A stretch of 64,000 bases of DNA from Allobosea sp. (GCA_024231975.1 JAAEQB010000062.1:58391-122390); one strand, 5' to 3'. Counted from the first letter of the stretch, positions 42,438-52,940 are shown. Notes: generated by a model not told the origin, from the letters alone. Made by a program: numbers and translations.

Positions 42438-44537
42438 TCACCCCACCTGCGCCATGGCCTTCGCCTTCGGGCTGAAGGTGCCGTCGGTGTTCTTTTCCAT
42501 CGTGACCAGCCCGTCATGCAGGGCGCGCAGCGTCGAGCGATGGCCGATCGAGACGATGCTGGTCTGCGGCAGTTCGCGCCGGATCACCGCATAGATCTCA
42601 TTCTCGAGCGTCTCGTCGAGCGAGGCAGTCGCCTCGTCGAGGAAGAGCCAGTCAGGCTTGGCCAGCAGCGCGCGGGCGACCGCGAGGCGCTGCTGCTCGC
42701 CGCCGGAGAGGCGCTGGCCCCAGAGGTCGACCTCGTCGAGCCGGTCGGTGAGATGCGCGAGCTTGACCTTCTCCATCGCGGCCTGGATGTCGGCATCGCT
42801 GAAGGCGTCGGGCTCGGCGGGATAGGACAGCACTGCTCGTAGGGAACCTTGCGGCAGATAGGGCCGCTGCGGCAGCAGCAACATGGTCTGGCCGGCGGGC
42901 GTCGCGACCTTGCCCTTGCCGAAGGGCCAGATGCCGGCGAGCGCCCGGAACAGCGTCGACTTGCCGGAACCGGAGGGACCGACGACCAGAGTTGAAAGCC
43001 CGGCCGGCAGCGTCAGACCGGACGCGTTCACGATCGGCTTGCCGTTCGGCAGGGTGAGCGCCAGCGTCTCGACCGTCGTGTCCTTGCCCGGCTTCTGCGC
43101 GATGTCGATCCCGGCGTCCGTGCCACCGGCTCCCTGCGCCTGTGCCTGGGCGATCGCGGACTCGAAGGTGGTGAGACGGTTGATCGAGGCGACATAGGAG
43201 GCGATCGACTGGTAGCGGTCGATGAAGAACGACATCGCCGTCTGCACCCGGTCGAACGCCGAGGCGACCTGCGTCATGATGCCGAGCGTGATCTTGCCCG
43301 AGAAATAATGCGGCGCGAGCAGGATATAGGGCACGACAACATTGGCCTGCGCGAAGGACAGGGTGAAGGTCGTCAGCCGCACCCGCGCCCAGACCAGCCG
43401 GTAGAAGTTCGTGACGATGTCGCCGAAGCGTTCGCTGAGATGGCGCTGCTCCGAGCCCTCGCCACGCATCAGGGCGATCTGCTCGGAATATTCGCGCAAA
43501 CGGGCCAGCGAATAGCGGAAATTAGCCTCGCGCTTCTCCTGCTCGAACTCCAGCCCGATCATCGGGCGGCCGATCAGATGGGCGATCCAGGTGGCTGCGA
43601 CCGAATAGATCAACGCCATCCAGAAGATGAAGCCGGGAATGCTGATTTCGGTGCCGGGGACGACGCTGGCGACCGGGATCGACCAGAGGATGATCGAGAA
43701 CGAGACCAGGGTCGACACCTGCGTCAGCAGCGGCAGGGCGAAGTTATATGTCTGGTTGACGAAGGCGCGGGTATCTTCGGCGATGCGCTGGTCAGGGTTG
43801 TCGGCGGTTCCGGCCAGCGAAATCCTGTAGTGGTTGGCGTTGTTCAGCCAGGCCCCGCTGAATTTCTCGGCCATCCAGCGGCGCCAGCGGATCAGCAAAG
43901 TATAGTTCGCGACGATCTCGATCAGGTTGGAGATGACCGCAATCGCTGCCCAGACGCTGAAGACGTAGATCAGTTGGTACCAGAAGCCGTTCGCATCCTT
44001 CTCCTGAATCGCATTGTAGAAATCGCGGTTGAAGAAGGAGAGGCGCAGCGAGATGCCGACCTGGAGCTGGTTGAGCACCACGAGAAAGACCAGGAGCGCG
44101 ATGCCGAGGCGGCCTGTGCCGATCCGGAAGGGCTTCAGCGGCCAGAGGTTCGCGGTGGTCGATTCCGGCGCCTCGAAATAAGGCGAGGCAAGCCGGGCGA
44201 TGCGCCGGATCGCCGGGATGAATGAGATCGCATAGACGAGGATGCCGAACACCGCGATCGTCGTCGGCAGACTCGCCGGCGGCGCGATCGCTTGCCAGTC
44301 GGCCGGCCAGAAACCAGCCTGCGCCAGGACCGCGCCAGCGCCCGTCGCCACATATTCCACCGCGAAGATGACCGAGAAGATCTTCAGGAAGGTGCTGATC
44401 TCGGTTGCCCGGAAGGTGGCGAATGCCAGCAGCAGACCGACGGCGCCGAGGCCGAGGATGCCGGCGCTGCCGCCTTGCTGGCCGACCACGAGCGCGATCA
44501 CGGCAAGCGCGGCGACGGCGAAACTCAACAGGCGCAT
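42438..44537 (-). CDS. ABC transporter, fused permease and ATPase (SbmA/BacA-like)
   Basis: 699 residues. About 9 N-terminal hydrophobic helices contain the SbmA/BacA-type core (LQVGISLRLSFFNRDFYNAI, WRRWMAEKFSGAWLNNANHY, DNPDQRIAEDTRAFVNQTYN). The ATPase domain has the Walker A GPSGSGKSTLFRALAGIWPF, the signature LSGGEQQRLAVARALL and Walker B DWLFLDEATASLD. Fused relatives are exporters/importers of peptides, bleomycin or cobalamin (YddA, Rv1819c-type). Transport direction and substrate cannot be fixed. It ends next to a palindromic repeat. Confidence 0.92.
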   Translation of the reverse strand: MRLLSFAVAALAVIALVVGQQGGSAGILGLGAVGLLLAFATFRATEISTFLKIFSVIFAVEYVATGAGAVLAQAGFWPADWQAIAPPASLPTTIAVFGILVYAISFIPAIRRIARLASPYFEAPESTTANLWPLKPFRIGTGRLGIALLVFLVVLNQLQVGISLRLSFFNRDFYNAIQEKDANGFWYQLIYVFSVWAAIAVISNLIEIVANYTLLIRWRRWMAEKFSGAWLNNANHYRISLAGTADNPDQRIAEDTRAFVNQTYNFALPLLTQVSTLVSFSIILWSIPVASVVPGTEISIPGFIFWMALIYSVAATWIAHLIGRPMIGLEFEQEKREANFRYSLARLREYSEQIALMRGEGSEQRHLSERFGDIVTNFYRLVWARVRLTTFTLSFAQANVVVPYILLAPHYFSGKITLGIMTQVASAFDRVQTAMSFFIDRYQSIASYVASINRLTTFESAIAQAQAQGAGGTDAGIDIAQKPGKDTTVETLALTLPNGKPIVNASGLTLPAGLSTLVVGPSGSGKSTLFRALAGIWPFGKGKVATPAGQTMLLLPQRPYLPQGSLRAVLSYPAEPDAFSDADIQAAMEKVKLAHLTDRLDEVDLWGQRLSGGEQQRLAVARALLAKPDWLFLDEATASLDETLENEIYAVIRRELPQTSIVSIGHRSTLRALHDGLVTMEKNTDGTFSPKAKAMAQVG

Positions 44538-44614
44538 GGCATCGTCCTTGTCGGGGGAATCAGCGCGGGAGACGCGCTGCCTAGGAGAGAGCGTTGTAGA
44601 TCAGCCCTGCGCAC

Positions 44615-44650
44615 AAAAAAGGCCCGGCTCAAGGCCGGGCCGCGCTTTTT
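44615..44650. terminator. bidirectional intrinsic terminator between doxX and the ABC gene
   Basis: GGCCCGGC (44621-44628) pairs with GCCGGGCC (44634-44641), flanked by six A on the left (T run on the minus strand) and a TTTTT on the right. It terminates doxX reading leftward. Confidence 0.85.
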
Positions 44651-44690
44651 CAGCGTTTTGTGATGCAGAGGGCGGTCCGCTTGATCGAGA

Positions 44691-45074
44691 TCATTGCCTG
44701 TCGGCCGAATAGGCGCCCGCGCCGGCCGCGAACAGCACCAGGAAGCCGCCGGCGACCGAGAGGTTCTTCATGAACAGGAGCTGCTGCATCGGCTGGGCCC
44801 AGTTCATGTGGAACAGTACCGAGGCGGCGATGGTGAAGGCGAACAGGGCGAGGGCGACGAGGCGGGTCTTGAAGCCGATGATGATCATCAGCCCGCCGAT
44901 CAGCTCGACGACGATGACGAGCGGCAGCAGGATGCCCGGCACGCCGGCCGAGGCCATATAGGCTTGCGTGCCGGCATAGCCGTTGATCTTGGACCAGCCA
45001 CCGAGCACGAACATCAGGGCGAGCAAGATGCGGCCGACCAGCTTGGCGGCATCGCCCAAAGCAGGGTTGTTCAT
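44691..45074 (-). CDS. DoxX family membrane protein
   Basis: 127 residues with four hydrophobic helices. AAKLVGRILLALMFVLGGWS, KINGYAGTQAYMASAGVP, the ELIGGLMIIIGFKTRLVALA segment and FHMNWAQPMQQLLFMKNLSV are the DoxX/YphA pattern. Family members are inner-membrane redox or respiratory accessory proteins of unclear function. I place the start at the ATG at 45074 (MNNPALG); upstream in-frame sequence is poorly supported. A terminator follows at 44615-44650. Confidence 0.88.
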   Translation of the reverse strand: MNNPALGDAAKLVGRILLALMFVLGGWSKINGYAGTQAYMASAGVPGILLPLVIVVELIGGLMIIIGFKTRLVALALFAFTIAASVLFHMNWAQPMQQLLFMKNLSVAGGFLVLFAAGAGAYSADRQ

Positions 45075-45200
45075 GGAAGGGACCCCCGAAAGCACAGGCG
45101 CGGCAGGATGCCGCACCATTCGCGATCTAGGGCCTACAACCAAAGTCGATGCAAGCATGCTGCCCCACACGCCTGTGCAAAGTTGCCGGCCTGCGTACTC

Positions 45201-46523
45201 TCACGCTGCTCTCCTGACCTGCTCCAGCGAGCGAGCCTCGCCGATCGCTTCGGCGATCGAGGCGCGTACCGCCTCCCAACTCAGGGAGAACACGTGGAAG
45301 CCCTGGTCGGAGATGCGCTCTTCCGAGAAATCCTTCATCACCCGCTGGATCAGCTGATTGAGGTCGGCCCGGCACTTGTGCAGGGTTAGAAGGTCGTCCG
45401 CCTCCTGCGCCCGCGAGGCGATCTCGATCAGCTTGTCGTTGTAGGCGCTGACCCGGACCTTGCGCCGGTTGCGGATCTGCAGCCGCAGCATCATCACGCC
45501 GGAATAGGCGATCGTCAGCATCGAGACCATGAAGGTGATCTCGTCGCGGTAGCGTACCAGCAGGAACGGCCTGGCTCCGTCGTAATAGGCCTTGGCGCCG
45601 GCATGGATCGCCAGGGACGGGCCGTTCTGCGCCGGCCTGGCGAGACCTGCGGCGAGCGGCGTCCGGAAGGCGAGGCGCAACTGCTCGTCGAACATGATCC
45701 GCGTCAGCTCTTCCACCGCAGCGTCCGGCACCTTCGCGCTTGCGACAAGGTTGATACCGATCGCCAGTGTCGGGGTGTCCTGTTCCGGAACCGGCGGGTA
45801 TCCCTGATAGGTTCCCTGGCTGATCACGCTTTCGCTGACATAGGGCTTCACCAATCGGATTGCCGAGGCTTGCTCGACCGGTACGAAGAACAGCCCGTCG
45901 CCGCGTTGCTGCAGACGCCGCATGACCTCGACCGTCGCGGGGTCGCGCAGCGCCCTGACGAAGGCGATCGCGTCGATCTCGCCGCGCTCCAGGGCCGCAA
46001 AATTGTCGTTGACCGGCCCGGCGCTGATCTTGATCTCGGCCAATGGCAGGTCGTGATGTTGCGCGAGTGCGAAGAAGTTCTGATTGCCCGAGGTGCCTTC
46101 TGGCGGCAGGGCGAGGCGCTTGCCCGCCAGATCCCTTAGGCTTCTGATGCCGGACGAGCGACGCGCGATCAGCTGGAAATGCTCGCGCGCCACGACGGCG
46201 ACGGCCCTGACGGTCGGCGCGGTCATGATGTCGGCCTGGACCGAGGCGAGTGCCGCCTTGCCCTCGGCAACCAGGCGCGCATTCGTCGCCGAGCCGTCGG
46301 TATGCACGATTTCGAGGCGGATGGTCTTAGATTGCGTTGCGACGAGGTCGCGAACCTCGCCCATAAGCTGATCGACATTGCCGCCCTTGCCGCCGACCGC
46401 GACCGACAGGACCGTCGGCGGGGTGTCCCGGAAGGCATACCAGCCGCTGGCGAGCGCGGCAGCTACCGCCAGGAACCCGATAACGGCGTAGACGCCGACA
46501 ATCACGGCAGATCGCCTAACCAT
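45201..46523 (-). CDS. TAXI family TRAP-type solute-binding protein, membrane-anchored
   Basis: 440 residues. An uncleaved-looking N-terminal span (about 7-29, VGVYAVIGFLAVAAALASGW) is followed by a periplasmic type II binding fold: LSVAVGGKGGNVDQLMGEVR, RDLAGKRLALPPEGTSGNQN, ISAGPVNDNFAALERGEIDA and AIRLVKPYVSESVISQGTYQ. A second span lies near 325-345 (FMVSMLTIAYSGVMMLRLQI), then a cytosolic tail with coiled-coil character. Usual TAXI proteins are about 320 residues and cleaved. No TRAP permease gene is adjacent. It may act as a sensor rather than a transporter subunit. Confidence 0.8.
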   Translation of the reverse strand: MVRRSAVIVGVYAVIGFLAVAAALASGWYAFRDTPPTVLSVAVGGKGGNVDQLMGEVRDLVATQSKTIRLEIVHTDGSATNARLVAEGKAALASVQADIMTAPTVRAVAVVAREHFQLIARRSSGIRSLRDLAGKRLALPPEGTSGNQNFFALAQHHDLPLAEIKISAGPVNDNFAALERGEIDAIAFVRALRDPATVEVMRRLQQRGDGLFFVPVEQASAIRLVKPYVSESVISQGTYQGYPPVPEQDTPTLAIGINLVASAKVPDAAVEELTRIMFDEQLRLAFRTPLAAGLARPAQNGPSLAIHAGAKAYYDGARPFLLVRYRDEITFMVSMLTIAYSGVMMLRLQIRNRRKVRVSAYNDKLIEIASRAQEADDLLTLHKCRADLNQLIQRVMKDFSEERISDQGFHVFSLSWEAVRASIAEAIGEARSLEQVRRAA

Positions 46524-46700
46524 TGATGATCTCCGCTCCGCCTGTCGCGCGGGTATGGCCTCGTGGTCGCACGCGATGGCGAATGGCCGGTCCGACTCAT
46601 GGGGAGCTGGCTAGTCGTGCGGTGTCTACAGTTGGGAGAACCTTGCGGCAGCTGGCAAGATCAGCGCGGTCATGGTCGCCAAGTTCTTGTGAACTGTGAC

Positions 46701-46728
46701 AAAAAAAGGCCCGGCTTGCGCCGGGCCT
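46701..46728 (-). terminator. intrinsic terminator after groEL
   Basis: On the minus strand AGGCCCGGC (46720-46728) pairs with GCCGGGCCT (46707-46715) and is followed by a seven-T run (46701-46707). It is a strong canonical terminator about 40 bases past the groEL stop. Confidence 0.93.
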
Positions 46729-46766
46729 CCATGGTTCTCGCAAAGAGGCGAGGACAGGGCTTCTTA

Positions 46767-48404
<1,638 letters not shown>

Positions 48405-48451
48405 GAGACTACTCCTGATTGGACTCTACGGAAGGGTGGTCGTCAGGCTGC

Positions 48452-48739
48452 TCAGCCGACGATGCCCATGATGTCGGATTCCTTCATGATCAGGAGATCC
48501 TGGCCGTCGATCTTGACCTCGGTGCCGCTCCACTTGCCGAAGAGGACGCGATCGCCCTTCTTGACATCGAGCGCAACGAGCTTGCCGGCATCGTCGCGGG
48601 CGCCGGCGCCGACGGCGACGACCTCGCCCTCCTGGGGCTTTTCCTTGGCGGTGTCGGGGATGATGATGCCACCCTTGGTCTTCTCTTCGCCATCAAGGCG
48701 ACGGACCACAACGCGGTCATGCAGCGGACGGAACTTCAT
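48452..48739 (-). CDS. groS: co-chaperonin GroES
   Basis: 95 residues. FRPLHDRVVVRRLDGEEKTK, GGIIIPDTAKEKPQEGEVVA, the GDRVLFGKWSGTEVKIDGQD stretch and the final LLIMKESDIMGIV are the complete GroES pattern, including the mobile loop. It caps GroEL. groEL follows 47 bases downstream. Confidence 0.99.
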   Translation of the reverse strand: MKFRPLHDRVVVRRLDGEEKTKGGIIIPDTAKEKPQEGEVVAVGAGARDDAGKLVALDVKKGDRVLFGKWSGTEVKIDGQDLLIMKESDIMGIVG

Positions 48740-48802
48740 GGTTCTGTCTTCCTCTCGGTCTTATTCTGGACGGGCTCGATGTCGGCCCGTGAAAGGGGTC
48801 TG

Positions 48803-48829
48803 TTAGCAGTCTCAGCAAGTGAGTGCTAA
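48803..48829. promoter_or_regulatory. CIRCE element (HrcA operator) before groES-groEL
   Basis: TTAGCAGTC (48803-48811), nine bases, GAGTGCTAA (48821-48829). The right arm is perfect; the left arm has G where the consensus TTAGCACTC has C. It sits 63 bases upstream of the groES start and predicts HrcA-mediated repression with heat-shock release. Confidence 0.92.
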
Positions 48830-48955
48830 CCGACGTCGCGGAGATAGGCGCGGGGTCTGCCGGAGTCAAGGAAAGCGCCGCGCAAAAGGTGAACGCGACC
48901 ACCGGCCGCCATCTGCGCTGCTGCGGCGGCACATTAAACCGGCTATCGTGGCGAG

Positions 48956-49411
48956 ATGACGACGCCGGTAGCTGACCTTAAGCTCGACGACATCGCCCGC
49001 TCCTGCGTGGTGCTGCATGTCCGCATGACGGCACGGGCCGTGACCCGCGCCTATGACGAGGCGATGCGGCCGAGCGGCCTGAAGATCACCCAGTTCGTGC
49101 TGCTCTCGGCGCTCTCGACCGGGGCATGGCGCTCGGTCACCGAGCTTGCCGACCGTTTCGCGCTGGAGCGGACGTCGTTGACGCGCAACCTCCAGCTCCT
49201 TGCGGCGGAGAAGCTGATCGAGCCGGTCGATTGCAAGGGCCGGGCGCTGACCTATGCCGTCACCGACAAGGGCCGCGCCGCGATCGAGGCGGCGATCCCC
49301 TATTGGCGCGCGGCACAGGACCGGATCGAGGGCGGGCTCGGCCAGGAGCGCTGGAGCCAGACGCGCGACAATCTCAGAGCGATCAGGCGAGCGGCTCGGG
49401 AAGTCGGCTGA
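48956..49411 (+). CDS. MarR family transcriptional regulator
   Basis: 151 residues, one winged-helix domain. YDEAMRPSGLKITQFVLLSA, LADRFALERTSLTRNLQLLA and LTYAVTDKGRAAIEAAIPYW fit MarR. The recognition-helix region LERTSLTRNLQLL is typical. It likely responds to small aromatic compounds, but no ligand is evident. It precedes a PaaI-type thioesterase by 83 bases and could regulate it. Confidence 0.9.
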   Translation: MTTPVADLKLDDIARSCVVLHVRMTARAVTRAYDEAMRPSGLKITQFVLLSALSTGAWRSVTELADRFALERTSLTRNLQLLAAEKLIEPVDCKGRALTYAVTDKGRAAIEAAIPYWRAAQDRIEGGLGQERWSQTRDNLRAIRRAAREVG

Positions 49412-49494
49412 TCCCGCCATTGCGAGTGGGGCGCTTGACCCAGGCGTTCGGCCATCTCTATCGTGCATCTACACTATAGAGATGGAGATTCTGC

Positions 49495-49980
49495 ATGTCA
49501 CGCCAGGTCGGTGTCGTCAGCCGTGATGTCCTGCTGGCGGAGGACGGCGTATCCTTCCTGCGCGGGATCGTCGAGGGACGCCATCCCGGCCCGCCCTTCG
49601 CCGATGCCATGGATTTCGATATCGCCGAGGTCGAGGAGGGCAGGGTGGTCTTCGTCGGAACGCCCTCGCCGCGCTTCTTCAACCCGCTCGGGACGATCCA
49701 TGGCGGCTGGACCGCAACGATCCTCGATTCCGCCATGGCCTGCGCCGTGCATTCGACGCTGCGGGTCGGCGAGGGCTACACCACGCTGGAGATGAAGCTG
49801 AACTATGTCCGACCGGTCATGCCCGCCAGCGGCCCGGTGCGCTGTGAGGGCAGGCTGATCCATCGGGGCGGCTCGGTCGCGACCAGCGAGGGCAAGCTGG
49901 TCGATGCGCAGGGTAAATTGCTGGCCCACGGCACCGAGACCTGCATGATCTTCGGCGCGAAGGTGGGAGCGGGACGCTGA
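49495..49980 (+). CDS. PaaI family thioesterase
   Basis: 161 residues, hotdog fold. FFNPLGTIHGGWTATILDSA contains the HGG-type motif of PaaI enzymes, and AVHSTLRVGEGYTTLEMKLN, then YVRPVMPASGPVRCEGRLIH complete the core. It is probably an acyl-CoA (perhaps phenylacetyl-type) thioesterase. GGAG lies 9 bases upstream of the ATG. A DUF1801 gene follows on the same strand. Confidence 0.9.
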   Translation: MSRQVGVVSRDVLLAEDGVSFLRGIVEGRHPGPPFADAMDFDIAEVEEGRVVFVGTPSPRFFNPLGTIHGGWTATILDSAMACAVHSTLRVGEGYTTLEMKLNYVRPVMPASGPVRCEGRLIHRGGSVATSEGKLVDAQGKLLAHGTETCMIFGAKVGAGR

Positions 49981-50017
49981 TCGGAGCGCCGCCTCTGCTG
50001 GTGGGCAGGAGCGGCTC

Positions 50018-50437
50018 GTGACATTTGCGCCATTTACCGACGTGGCCGTCGAAGCGAAGTTTCGAGTGCTGCCGGAGCCGCTTCGGCCTCCCATGTTGCG
50101 CCTGCGGCAAGCGATCCTGGACGTTGCGGCCGCTAGTCCCGAGATTGGCCCCCTGACGGAGACGCTGAAATGGGGCGAGCCGGCCTGGTTGCCCGAACGA
50201 CCAAGGACTGGGACGACCGTGCGGGCTGACGCGTTGAAAGGCTCGTCGACGCATTACGCACTCTATGTCCACTGCCAAACCAGCCTGATCGAGACGTATC
50301 GGCGTCATTATCCCGACCAGTTCAGCTATGACGGCAACCGGGCGCTGATCTTCACTGTCGAGAACGAGCCTCCGGCCGAGCCGCTGGAACATTGCATCGC
50401 ACTCGCGCTGACCTATCACCGCTGGGCCAAGCGCTGA
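50018..50437 (+). CDS. DUF1801 domain protein
   Basis: 139 residues, one YdhG-like/DUF1801 domain: LRPPMLRLRQAILDVAAASP, the conserved LKWGEPAWLPERPRTGTTVR and HYALYVHCQTSLIETYRRHY. Function unknown; small proteins of this fold are often related to iron-chaperone-like frataxin folds. GTG start, with AGGAG at 50007-50011. It is convergent with an AraC gene, stops 6 bases apart. Confidence 0.85.
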   Translation: MTFAPFTDVAVEAKFRVLPEPLRPPMLRLRQAILDVAAASPEIGPLTETLKWGEPAWLPERPRTGTTVRADALKGSSTHYALYVHCQTSLIETYRRHYPDQFSYDGNRALIFTVENEPPAEPLEHCIALALTYHRWAKR

Positions 50438-50443
50438 CGCTGC

Positions 50444-51253
50444 TCAGGCGCCGCGATACTCGCTCGGATTCAATCCCATCACCCGCTTGAAGCGCCGGTT
50501 GAAGGTCGAGAGATCGCCGAAGCCGCAATCGAAGGCGATACCGGCGACCGGCTGCGAGGTCCGGCGCAAGAGCAGTGCCGCGCGATGCAGGCGGGTGCGC
50601 AGCACATACTGATGCGGCGTCATCCCGACCAGCGTCCGGAACGTCCGCAGGAAATGGTAGGGGCTCATCGCTGCCTGCCGCGCCAGCGCATCAACCGAGA
50701 GCGCTTCCTCGCAATGTGCCTCGATATGGCGTAGCGCCCGTGTGATCCGGCGCTGGTCTCGGACAGTCGGCGTCTCGATCCCCGGCTTTGCGCCCGACAG
50801 CACGCTCACCACGGCACCTGCGAGGCGCATTGCCGTCTCCTCCAGCCTTTCGGGGGCGTCTGCAGCGATCTCCGCCGTAGCGACGAGATTGGCGAGTGCG
50901 GGCAGCGCCGGGAGATGCGGCTGCGCGAAATCCATCCGCCGGGCGCTTGGCACGGCCGCGACGATGCCTTCGAGCCAGGCCGGCTCGAACTGGAAGGCGA
51001 GGCAGCGGTCGCCGGCCGCATGCTCATGGCCGCATTCGAAGCAGCCGCCGCGATTCCCCAGCAGGAGAGAGCCCGGCGCCAAAACCGCGCTGCCTTGCGT
51101 CGAGCGATAGCGGAACGAGCCGCCGCGGACGATGGCGATGCAGTGCTGCGGATGCGCTTCCTCGAAGGCAGGGTCGTCCGGGCCGGCCGTGCAGACGATG
51201 TCGCTGACCCGCCAGCCGGGGCCTGACGCCAGGATGTGAGCGGTCGCGGTCAT
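50444..51253 (-). CDS. AraC family transcriptional regulator
   Basis: 269 residues. A cupin-like N-terminal sensor (HCIAIVRGGSFRYRSTQGSA) is followed by the C-terminal double helix-turn-helix with LARQAAMSPYHFLRTFRTLV, GMTPHQYVLRTRLHRAALLL and IAFDCGFGDLSTFNRRFKRV. The stretch GNRGGCFECGHEHAAGDRC has several cysteines, uncommon but not clearly a metal site. It is divergent from the 51341-51841 gene (87 bases) and probably controls it and the VOC gene behind it. Confidence 0.9.
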   Translation of the reverse strand: MTATAHILASGPGWRVSDIVCTAGPDDPAFEEAHPQHCIAIVRGGSFRYRSTQGSAVLAPGSLLLGNRGGCFECGHEHAAGDRCLAFQFEPAWLEGIVAAVPSARRMDFAQPHLPALPALANLVATAEIAADAPERLEETAMRLAGAVVSVLSGAKPGIETPTVRDQRRITRALRHIEAHCEEALSVDALARQAAMSPYHFLRTFRTLVGMTPHQYVLRTRLHRAALLLRRTSQPVAGIAFDCGFGDLSTFNRRFKRVMGLNPSEYRGA

Positions 51254-51340
51254 AGTTCCTGAGTTTAGCAGTTTTTCCCAAGCCAGGCCCGAGGCTCCGG
51301 GTCTAGCTGGACGTCAATTTGATCCAGACGGAGCCCGATC

Positions 51341-51841
51341 ATGACAGCAGCGCCATCGACGCTGGCCGATGTCCTCATCGCCGAGGAGCCGGCGGCCGAA
51401 TACGCCGACAAGCTCGCCCTCTACGGCCAGTTCGTCGGCGCCTGGACCATGGACGCGATCGTTCACTCCGACGACGGCCAGCGCCATGAGGCCAAGGGCG
51501 AGATCTGCTTCGGCTGGGTGCTCGGCGGGCGTGCGGTACAGGATGTCTGGAACTTGCCGGGCTTCTTCCACGGCACGACGCTGCGCATCTATGACCCCGG
51601 GCAGGATGCCTGGCACATCCGCTGGAACGACCCGCTCAAGCAGTACTACACGCACCAGATCGGCCGCGCCGAAGGCAGCCACATCGTCCAGCACGGCAAG
51701 CTCGAGGACGGCACCGCGATCCGCTGGCGCTTCACTGAGATCACGCCGGACTCGTTCCACTGGATCGGCGACCGCTCGCGCGATGGCGGTGCGAGCTGGC
51801 AGGTCCAGGCCGATTTCCGCGCCAAGCGCATCACAACCTGA
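51341..51841 (+). CDS. DUF1579-like lipocalin-type protein
   Basis: 166 residues with an apparent beta-barrel rhythm: LALYGQFVGAWTMDAIVHSD, CFGWVLGGRAVQDVWNLPGF, DAWHIRWNDPLKQYYTHQIG and RWRFTEITPDSFHWIGDRSR. The pattern (G-x-W near the start, alternating hydrophobic strands) resembles DUF1579 lipocalin-like proteins. No signal peptide is present. Function unknown. CGGAG precedes the start; the VOC gene follows 20 bases downstream. Confidence 0.75.
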   Translation: MTAAPSTLADVLIAEEPAAEYADKLALYGQFVGAWTMDAIVHSDDGQRHEAKGEICFGWVLGGRAVQDVWNLPGFFHGTTLRIYDPGQDAWHIRWNDPLKQYYTHQIGRAEGSHIVQHGKLEDGTAIRWRFTEITPDSFHWIGDRSRDGGASWQVQADFRAKRITT

Positions 51842-51861
51842 CAGTCAGGAGGACGACCATC

Positions 51862-52239
51862 ATGTTCGATCACATCTCAATCGGAGTTCGCGAGATCGCC
51901 CGCACCAAGCGCTTCTACGACGTCGCACTCGGTGCACTGGGTTACGAATGCCTGAGCAGCGATGAAAGCTCGCTCGGCTACGGCAAAGGGAGTGTCGGGC
52001 TTTGGATCGGCGCCGTCTCCGCGCCGGTGCCGCCGGACCGCGACTCCAACCTGCACTTCTGCTTCGTCGCGCCGAGCCGCGCCAGCGTCGACGCCTTCCA
52101 CACGGCGGCGCTGGCGGCTGGCGGCACCGACAACGGAAAGCCGGGCCTACGCGAATCCTATGGCCCTGACTACTATGCCGCCTTCGTCGTCGATCCCGAC
52201 GGCTACCGGCTGGAGGCCTATTGCGGCAAGCCGGCCTGA
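51862..52239 (+). CDS. VOC family protein (glyoxalase/bleomycin resistance fold)
   Basis: 125 residues. FDHISIGVREIARTKRFYDV is the canonical VOC opening, then ALGYECLSSDESSLGYGKG, FVAPSRASVDAFHTAALAAG and YYAAFVVDPDGYRLEAYCGK with the second metal-site glutamate. It is a small metal-dependent dioxygenase/lyase-like or binding protein; the substrate is unknown. AGGAGG sits upstream of the ATG. It likely forms an operon with the DUF1579-like gene under the AraC regulator. Confidence 0.9.
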   Translation: MFDHISIGVREIARTKRFYDVALGALGYECLSSDESSLGYGKGSVGLWIGAVSAPVPPDRDSNLHFCFVAPSRASVDAFHTAALAAGGTDNGKPGLRESYGPDYYAAFVVDPDGYRLEAYCGKPA

Positions 52240-52244
52240 GGCCG

Positions 52245-52940
52245 CTAATGCTCGGGCGGCAGGTCGTGCGCCGCCCATTCGCCGCGCGGGATCGCCTCGC
52301 CGACGCGGAACTGGAAGCCGGCGACCTTGCCGTTCGCCGCCATCTCGCAGCGGAACCGCAGGCCGTACCATTGCTTGCGGCTGCGGAAGGCGGCGCCCTC
52401 CGCTTCCAGGGTGCTCTTGGTGAGCTTCGTGCCTGCCATGGCGAAGGCGACGACGCGGTCCGGCTCGAACTGCGCCTTCCAGGCATGGATCTGGCTCATC
52501 GCTTCGAGATTGCAGAGCTGCTCGATCCGCTCGCCCGCCTCGAGCGTCTTCAATGCCTCGCGCGCCCCACGACTGCGTGGATTGGCCAGCACGCTCTCGG
52601 AATGCAGCGTCCGGGCCGTGATCATCGCCGGAGGCTCGGCTGGCGGTGGAGCAGGCGGGGTAACGGGCTTCTCCGGCGGTGGGGTGGTGGGCGCCGGTTG
52701 CGGAAGTGACGCGATCTCGGCTGCCGGCGGAGGAGGGGGCGCTCGGGCCGGCGCAGGCGGTGCTGGAGGCGTCAGCGCCTCCGGGGTGACCAGCTCGACC
52801 TCGACGCTCGTCTCGATTGGCGGCGTGAAGCTGCTGAGCGTCCACATGGCGAGCAGGAGGCCGAACAGGAGGTGGAGGCAGAGCGCGGCGGGAAGGCCGG
52901 GCTCACGCAGGGCGCGAGCAGCGATGCCGGCGCGCTGCAT
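52245..52940 (-). CDS. DUF930 domain protein with TonB-like N-terminus
   Basis: 231 residues from the ATG at 52940. An N-terminal membrane helix (LPAALCLHLLFGLLLAMWTL) leads into a long proline/alanine-rich periplasmic linker like that of TonB. The C-terminal part (ARTLHSESVLANPRSRGARE, EQLCNLEAMSQIHAWKAQF, FRCEMAANGKVAGFQF) matches DUF930. A frame from 53024 adds 28 residues without hydrophobic character. The protein is probably inner-membrane anchored and periplasmic; function unknown. Confidence 0.77.
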   Translation of the reverse strand: MQRAGIAARALREPGLPAALCLHLLFGLLLAMWTLSSFTPPIETSVEVELVTPEALTPPAPPAPARAPPPPPAAEIASLPQPAPTTPPPEKPVTPPAPPPAEPPAMITARTLHSESVLANPRSRGAREALKTLEAGERIEQLCNLEAMSQIHAWKAQFEPDRVVAFAMAGTKLTKSTLEAEGAAFRSRKQWYGLRFRCEMAANGKVAGFQFRVGEAIPRGEWAAHDLPPEH

